NCBI GenBank assembly: GCA_964035545.1
Contig: CAXIUT010000290.1
Span: 1 to 26,669, forward strand
Source: Bugula neritina
Taxonomy: Eukaryota; Bryozoa; Gymnolaemata; Cheilostomatida; Bugulidae
Length of the DNA stretch: 26,669 bases
Direction: 5' to 3'
Part shown: positions 22,046 to 26,669 of the stretch, in pieces
Numbering within the stretch: position 1 is the first letter of the stretch
How the letters are laid out: every line of letters begins with the position of its first letter
The notes under the pieces: model-generated
The model's database searches: none
Seen by the model: the letters and a program-made list of their open reading frames with translations, nothing else
Told to the model about the DNA's origin: nothing
Position numbers and translations under genes: made by a program

Positions 22046-23100
22046 TCAAAAACTTTTAAGGTCAAAATATTTTTAATTAAAGCTCTTTTGAATAAAAATA
22101 TCATAATCAATGTTTTTATGGAACGATAATTCACCTTTTTTCTTTTTATACTATTCTTCTTCTTTGGCTCTTATATCACTTACAGAGGGATATCTATTTT
22201 TTATTATTCAGCATATTATTCGATTTCCATTTCTATTCGATTAAAAATATGTCAACTTCATCCCATGCCTTAACAAACTCGTCCTTATTTTTATCATTCT
22301 CTTCAACTTTTTTCAATTTACTCTCTCTTTCTCGTCTTTCTCTTTATCTTTCCAGTTTTAAAGCAAATGGATAACCAAATTGTCTAGCATGAATTTTATC
22401 TGTTTTTCTACGAATATTGGCACTATTATCAGAGAAGTTTCTTCTTTTTGTCTGATTTTTTTATGATATATCTCGATACATAAATTCTCTTATGTTCGAT
22501 TATTTTAATAGCTCTTCCATTTTATTTATTCTTTTTTTACATAAAATTCTTAAATCCTTCCCTTTTAGTATTCTTATTTTAAATTGAAAATTCTTTGTTT
22601 TATCTCTTTTTTTTCTCTCCTCTTCCTCTACATCGCTTTCAGATGATCCAGTCCTTCAACTTTATATGACCACCTAAAGGATCAAAAATTCTTCTTTTTC
22701 TCCTTGTAAAAGATGTCTTGTGTTCTCTATCAACATCTAATGACTCAATATTTTTGTCTCTTATTTTAACTTTCATTATTTTTTTCATTAAGTAATTAAA
22801 GCCATTTACTTTTCTTTTATTTCCTATAAATATGAATTCTCATTCGATTAAAACGCGACTCCTTTAAAGTCTGTGATTTTTTCTTTGATCATTGAATCAT
22901 TAAATGAAGTATCGATTCTGTCTAAGAAATCTGGACCCATCGATTATATTCCCTCTAAATTACTTACATTAACTTTTTCTTCTGGCCTCGTTTTTTTATC
23001 CATCTCTTATCGAATCGCTAATTCATTTAACTAAAGTTCTCTATTGTATAAAATATTGATAGTATTGAGGTTATACTTTTGATGTTTTTTTTTTATTCAT
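22046..23100 (-). CDS. Charged coiled-coil protein, unknown, frame broken
   Basis: A minus-strand gene of Lys/Glu/Arg-rich sequence with no family I can name. It enters near 23100 in a frame reading 'YNRELELNELAIREEM', passes 'MGPDFLDRIDTSFNDS', 'RRKRRIFDPL', 'RIFNLKEEYEKGRIEEF', 'KIHARQFGYPFALKLE' and 'EFVKAWDEVD', and ends at TGA 22048-22046 after a 22-nt intron (22162-22183). A probable 20-nt intron lies near 22635-22655. At least two one-base breaks remain (near 22780 and near 22460), plus a TGA near 23102 just upstream of the first readable part, so the start is not determined. The arginine-rich helical segments suggest a nuclear, possibly spliceosomal or ribosome-assembly protein; this is weak inference. 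Its stop is only 30 bp before the start codon of the UBR1-like gene. Confidence 0.5.
22162..22183 (-). other. 22-nt intron in charged-protein gene
   Basis: GTAAGT...CAAAG with an in-frame TGA; removal extends the gene with about 35 further charged residues (EEEYKKKKGELSFHKN) to the TGA at 22048-22046. Confidence 0.6.
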
Positions 23101-23231
23101 GCGCTATCTGGCATATTATAACTATCATCATCAGATATTATCATCATAGAAGTTGTATTAATATAAATAATCAAAAATATTAATATAATTACTTATTAAA
23201 TCACACATTATCCTTGCCAATTATCGAAAAA

Positions 23232-23300
23232 GGGGTTGGGGTTGGGGTTGGGGTTGGGGTTGGGGTTGGGGTTGGGGTTGGGGTTGGGGTTGGGGTTGGG
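23232..23300 (+). repeat. Telomeric (GGGGTT) tract 2, internal
   Basis: Eleven perfect units plus GGG (69 nt), same orientation as tract 1. Left of it about 130 bp of AT-rich non-coding DNA upstream of a minus-strand gene; right of it the 3' part of a K+ channel coding region with no stop codon. Confidence 0.97.
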
Positions 23301-24700
23301 TTGTTATAAATCTCCCTAAAATTGTCTTTAACCAACTCAAATTAGTGAATCATTAACTAAGTTTTATTCTATTGAGGTAAAATAGCCTTAATCAAACGAC
23401 TTTGAGCTTTACTTTTATCAATTTTCTTCTTTAAATCATCGAAAACAGGTCGCATTCTTTTCAATATCAGAGGATCCAATTTATTTTATGACAACATCTG
23501 TGTGACTCCAATAGTTTCAGCTAAAACACCAGCAGATTCCTAATATATTTTTTTCTCTTAAATTAAACGATTAAGTGTTGTATGTGATCTGATTTATCCA
23601 GTTTTCATTTTGAGATATTCAGTTAAAGCTACAACCAAAAATGAATTTAAAAATACACCGAAAATAGCAATAATCATAGCTAACAGACGACCTATTTCAG
23701 TTATAGGTATATAATCTCCATACCCAATTGAAGTCATAGTTATAAAAGTATACCAAATACATGTAGTATAGTCTTAGAATCCTGTTTTGCTGATAAGATC
23801 AGGATTTAAATGGTAGAGATTCCCTTCAGTTACTCTAAACCCAAAAGCAAAGATGAACATAGTTACTAGTGAAAGAATAGTTGTGAAACCTAAAGGATAT
23901 TCCTGCTGAATACATTTCAGAATAAAAAAAGTACTGTGTTAGATATTATTATAACTACATAATCTAATCGCTCGAGGAGAAGAATAGATTGTTAAAGCCA
24001 CCAGAGAACGAAAAACTAAGTATATTTTACCCATCATCAAAACACTTAACATATCGTTCACAGAATACATGAAATGAACTCCTTTATTTTCATTTTACAT
24101 TGAAAATTTAACTCCCTGAAAAAATGTAATAGGATGAGGTAAAATGAGAAGTATCTCAAGGAACAATTAGATGACTCTTCGACGATCTCTGATCACCTTC
24201 CAAAGACCACTTCGACAATCGCTCCTTTCATCTTTTCTCACATATATCATCCTTTGATCAATTTATAACTGTAATACTAGTATTTTCCTTAAAAAAGCCA
24301 ATAAAACTAAAATAAATCAATACTTACTTAACATACATGTCGTACAACTGATGACAGTCATTAAATTAGAACTGATGTTCCCTTCAGGATAGTTCAAATC
24401 AGCCTCAATTTTCATCATTCCCAAGAAGATAACAAGTAAAGCAAGTACCAAAATATTCTTTTCAACTAATAAGATCTGGTGATGAGTGAAACGACTCACA
24501 CGAGTATCTTCAATGGCTGAATACTTGTACATGTTATTTTTTTACGATGAAGAAGAAAATTATTTTCCTGATTTATCAGATGGGTTGACTTCTTAATAGT
24601 CTACACGAAATGCTCGTAATTAAGGGCGCAAAAGACTTGTTTAGACAGAACGACGAGTAGATTTGCTTACTATACGTTTCCCAATAGCCTTAAATTTCAT
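23301..24700 (-). CDS. Six-span K+ channel, calcium-activated (SK/IK) type, 3' end cut off
   Basis: ATG 24700; one 21-nt intron (24307-24327); about 459 codons before the sequence runs into the telomeric tract without a stop. Residues 1-55 are a basic cytoplasmic N-terminus. Hydrophobic spans follow, the first around 'ILVLALLVIFLG'. A charged linker 'VIRDRRRVIELFLEILLILPHP' lacks the regular Arg ladder of voltage-gated channels, as in SK channels. The pore reads 'DYTTCIWYTFITMTSIGYGDYIP' in outline, with filter Gly319-Tyr320-Gly321, and 'EIGRLLAMIIAIFGVFLNS' as the gate helix. The cytoplasmic C-terminus is helical and would hold the calmodulin-binding domain in SK channels; it is cut off by the tract. 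Ciliates use many such channels to control membrane potential and ciliary beating. The subtype is inferred from the overall plan. Confidence 0.85.
24307..24327 (-). other. 21-nt intron in K+ channel gene
   Basis: GTAAGT...TTTAG with an in-frame TGA; removal joins 'CTTCML' to 'ILLAFLRKILVLQ'. One base longer than the usual 20. Confidence 0.8.
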
Positions 24701-24871
24701 TGATGTATTGTTATGTTCTATCTTCATCTAAATAATTCTAAATTTTATAATCGAAAGCTAAGCCGAGTTAATTCTTTTAAAAAACGATTTCACAACTCAA
24801 ATATTCTAACTCTAAATTAACTAATGTATTAAATATTTGCCTAAATCACACAATCAAACCTCTATAATTGA

Positions 24872-26454
24872 TCAAACAGGAGGCAAAGGACTACGACAAG
24901 TAGGACACTCCAACTTAACTTCAATCCACTGTGATAAACACTCCTCATGAAAATGATGCTTGCATGGAGTAGTCATCACTGGTACTTCTTGCTGTAAAGA
25001 GCTATTCACTAAACTATCATCCAAATCAGAAGCATTAATAGTTGTACGTGGTTCCTAGAAAATATTTTGCAAACATATTGTGCATTAACAATCTCTATTA
25101 GTGTCATCTTGCTTTAGTTTTTGTTTATAGTTGAAGTAATTTGGTTGGAATCGTTTGGGTACAAAAAATCTAGAACCTAATCTTGACTGTAAGTACAAAA
25201 GCACCACCTAACTAACAATATAAATACTTCAAGGACATAGAGTGATAGAACTATTGAAATTAAGGTAATATTAGGACTCAAATGAAATCTATTCTAAGGG
25301 CATAGTCTTTAATAGAATGGAATGAGCAATCTAGTTCCAATAAATCCAAAAATATAGAAAGAATTGAAACCAGGATTATTTCCCATTCGAACGTTATGTA
25401 TAATCTGAGGAATCAAAATCATATTTCTCAAGATAATCATCCACTAATCATTACTAAAGAAGTATATAAGAGTTAGATATAAGAATAGTCCTAGGTCTAA
25501 ATTAAAAACAAAGTACAAAATTGAATATAGAAAGATGTCAATTTTTTTCTCAATAACTGAGGATTTTCAATATTTCTAAGGTTATGACTTCTCCACACCA
25601 AAAATAACATTTTCATATCGAATATAATAAATAACACGATATAGGCCAAGGCAGGCATGATGAAAAACAAATAACCACTCTGAATAGAACAATTTATATA
25701 CCTCAGAACCCATGATATATTGAATATGACTCATAGTTTGAGAAAAATCTTCAATATTGCACAAAGATAAAGTCAATAATGACATCTTCCCGCTAAAAAC
25801 AAAGTTAGGAGCATCCATAATACGAACCAATACATATCCAGCATAAATTTGAATAGCCACCACAAAACTGATAAACAAACTGTATGTCAGCGTTGATAAT
25901 ATCTTCATTGGATGATATGTACCTGGTCATAGTACTGAAGGCTAGACTTAAACTCAAAATTAATACCTGTCATATGGATATCAATCGAAACATCCTCGTA
26001 GTCTTCAGTATCCAAACCATTAAAGACAATACTCGTCGATACATGATCAACTTAATCTAATTTATTTAGCAATTACAAGTATCCTAGATGCGTTCTTTCC
26101 ATATAGTAGTATAAGTAATATGATGATCAGTATTATTCCATTCACTACCATCACCAATATCGATTATTTCCTTGACCTCGATGAGAACCATCCGACCATC
26201 TTAATATCTTGGATCCATGACGAAGATATCTAGGCTATTGATCACATCTCGATTCGATTGACCGTAGAAGAAGGCGACTAACCTGCCTTCTCGTCCTTCT
26301 AGATAATCAAAAGTATTCTTTATCGTAACTGAAGTACCATCTCTTGAAATGTTTAGTAATCTCCAATATACTATCGAGCATTTATTATATCCACAGGAGC
26401 ATTGTCACCCAGAAGAGGGACTGCAAACAAGAGGATCAAAATGAAAGAGGACAT
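24872..26454 (-). CDS. Tul1/DSC-like transmembrane RING-H2 ubiquitin ligase
   Basis: About 480 aa. ATG 26454 starts a signal peptide (MSSFILILLFAVPLL). A luminal domain follows (RDGTSVTIKNTFDYLEGREG, 'VFNGLDTEDYEDVSIDIH'), then about seven membrane spans with the family blocks 'SLLTLSLCNIED', 'FDMKMLFLVWRSH', 'PQIIHNVRMG', 'TRLLIPFYERLCPEN' and 'SRFFVPKRFQPNY'. The C-terminal RING-H2 has C-x2-C (CTICL), 'TPCKHHFHEECLSQW' and 'LECPTCRSPLPPV', ending at TGA 24874-24872. Tul1/DSC ligases act in Golgi and endosome membranes on misplaced membrane proteins. The Glu of the conserved CPEN is TAG (25296-25294). Four 20-nt introns and one 22-nt intron are supported. Near 26390-26440 the frame needs one more shift (a 38-nt intron or an indel), so the N-terminal join is uncertain. 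The gene is the last before the terminal tract. Confidence 0.87.
25177..25196 (-). other. 20-nt intron in Tul1-like gene (RING-proximal)
   Basis: GTACTT...GATTAG; joins 'LVRWCF' to 'CSRFFVPKRFQPNY'. Confidence 0.85.
25497..25516 (-). other. 20-nt intron in Tul1-like gene
   Basis: GTACTT...TTTAG; joins 'TSFYIQF' to 'YLGLFLYLTLIYFF'. Confidence 0.85.
25680..25701 (-). other. 22-nt intron in Tul1-like gene
   Basis: GTATAT...TTCAG; joins 'QYIMGSE' to 'SGYLFFIMPALAYI'. Longer than the other introns of this gene by two bases. Confidence 0.75.
25903..25922 (-). other. 20-nt intron in Tul1-like gene
   Basis: GTACAT...TGAAG; joins the luminal domain end 'SSLQYYDQ' to the first membrane span 'ILSTLTYSLFISF'. 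Confidence 0.85.
26057..26076 (-). other. 20-nt intron in Tul1-like gene (luminal domain)
   Basis: GTAATT...ATTAG; joins 'WKERIEDT' to 'YEVDHVSTSIVFNG'. Confidence 0.8.
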
Positions 26455-26600
26455 TAAGTAATTCTTATAGAGTTATTATTATATTATTAGCACTTTAAAT
26501 AGGAATTTACATACTTTTTATTATTAATCTTATAAAATTTATAATTTCTGATATTTTCAATGAATACCAATCAACTTAATTACTGTTTTAAAATTATTTT

Positions 26601-26669
26601 GGGGTTGGGGTTGGGGTTGGGGTTGGGGTTGGGGTTGGGGTTGGGGTTGGGGTTGGGGTTGGGGTTGGG
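26601..26669 (+). repeat. Telomeric (GGGGTT) tract 3, at window end
   Basis: Eleven perfect units plus GGG (69 nt), ending the window. Same length and same terminal half-repeat as tract 2. It lies about 146 bp from the start codon of the Tul1-like gene, so it is a genuine-looking right-hand chromosome end. Confidence 0.97.

Noticed and set aside
23095-23110. TGA as tryptophan at the start of the charged-protein gene
   Set aside because: Many genes here end cleanly at TGA and introns carry TGA in frame; one readable TGA in a block full of frame breaks is better explained by the same breaks.
17236-23300. Telomeric tracts as micronuclear internal telomere repeats flanking an excised element
   Set aside because: Both tracts have the same orientation and a fixed terminal register, and the DNA between them is ordinary genes with truncated edges and no transposon or inverted repeat. 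Kept only as an alternative.
1-26669. Reading TAA/TAG as glutamine (Tetrahymena/Paramecium code)
   Set aside because: It gives Gln at the GST ES, TFIIS DE, CK2 beta EDEELED and LEKY-type, and Tul1 CPEN positions, where the families carry Glu.

Overview
This window looks like macronuclear DNA of a ciliate, most probably a peritrich or a close relative. It is AT-rich and gene-dense, and it carries three perfect tracts of the telomere unit GGGGTT, one of them closing the window. TGA is the only stop I find in use; TAA and TAG occur inside nearly every gene. They appear to encode glutamate rather than the usual ciliate glutamine: in CK2 beta, theta GST, TFIIS, a RING-CH protein and a Tul1-like ligase, in-frame TAA/TAG codons fall on positions where the families carry Glu. 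That is the peritrich nuclear code (NCBI table 30). Introns are tiny: seventeen supported ones are exactly 20 nt in my reading, with one of 21, two of 22 and one further 20-nt candidate. All proteins described here are read with TAA/TAG = Glu.

The window falls into three blocks, each ending in a GGGGTT tract. Block 1 (1-17316) holds eleven genes: an unknown charged protein (+), a Pkr1-like membrane protein (-), theta-class GST (+), a tandem CCCH zinc-finger protein (-), a very large surface protein with a Cys-rich stalk, six membrane spans and a cytoplasmic tail (+), TFIIS (-), a coiled-coil protein (-), an MFSD1-like transporter (-), a small basic protein (+), casein kinase II beta (+) and a RING-CH/FHA protein (+) that stops 54 bp before the first tract.

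Block 2 (17317-23300) is visibly more AT-rich. It starts in the middle of an open reading frame, then holds a UBR1-like N-recognin gene (-) and an unknown charged-protein gene (-), both with several one-base frame breaks in my reading. Block 3 (23301-26669) starts inside the coding region of a calcium-activated-type K+ channel (-), whose 3' end is missing, followed by a Tul1/DSC-like transmembrane RING ligase (-) whose start lies about 146 bp from the terminal tract.

Because each internal tract joins a clean subtelomeric end on its left to a truncated gene on its right, and all three tracts end at the same half repeat (GGGGTTGGG), I read the window as three chromosome-end pieces joined head to tail, not as one natural continuous chromosome; this is inference. 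The genes are unrelated housekeeping and surface functions with no operon logic. They are packed tightly, with gaps of about 30 bp between some same-strand neighbours. I saw no tRNA, rRNA, transposon or CRISPR array.
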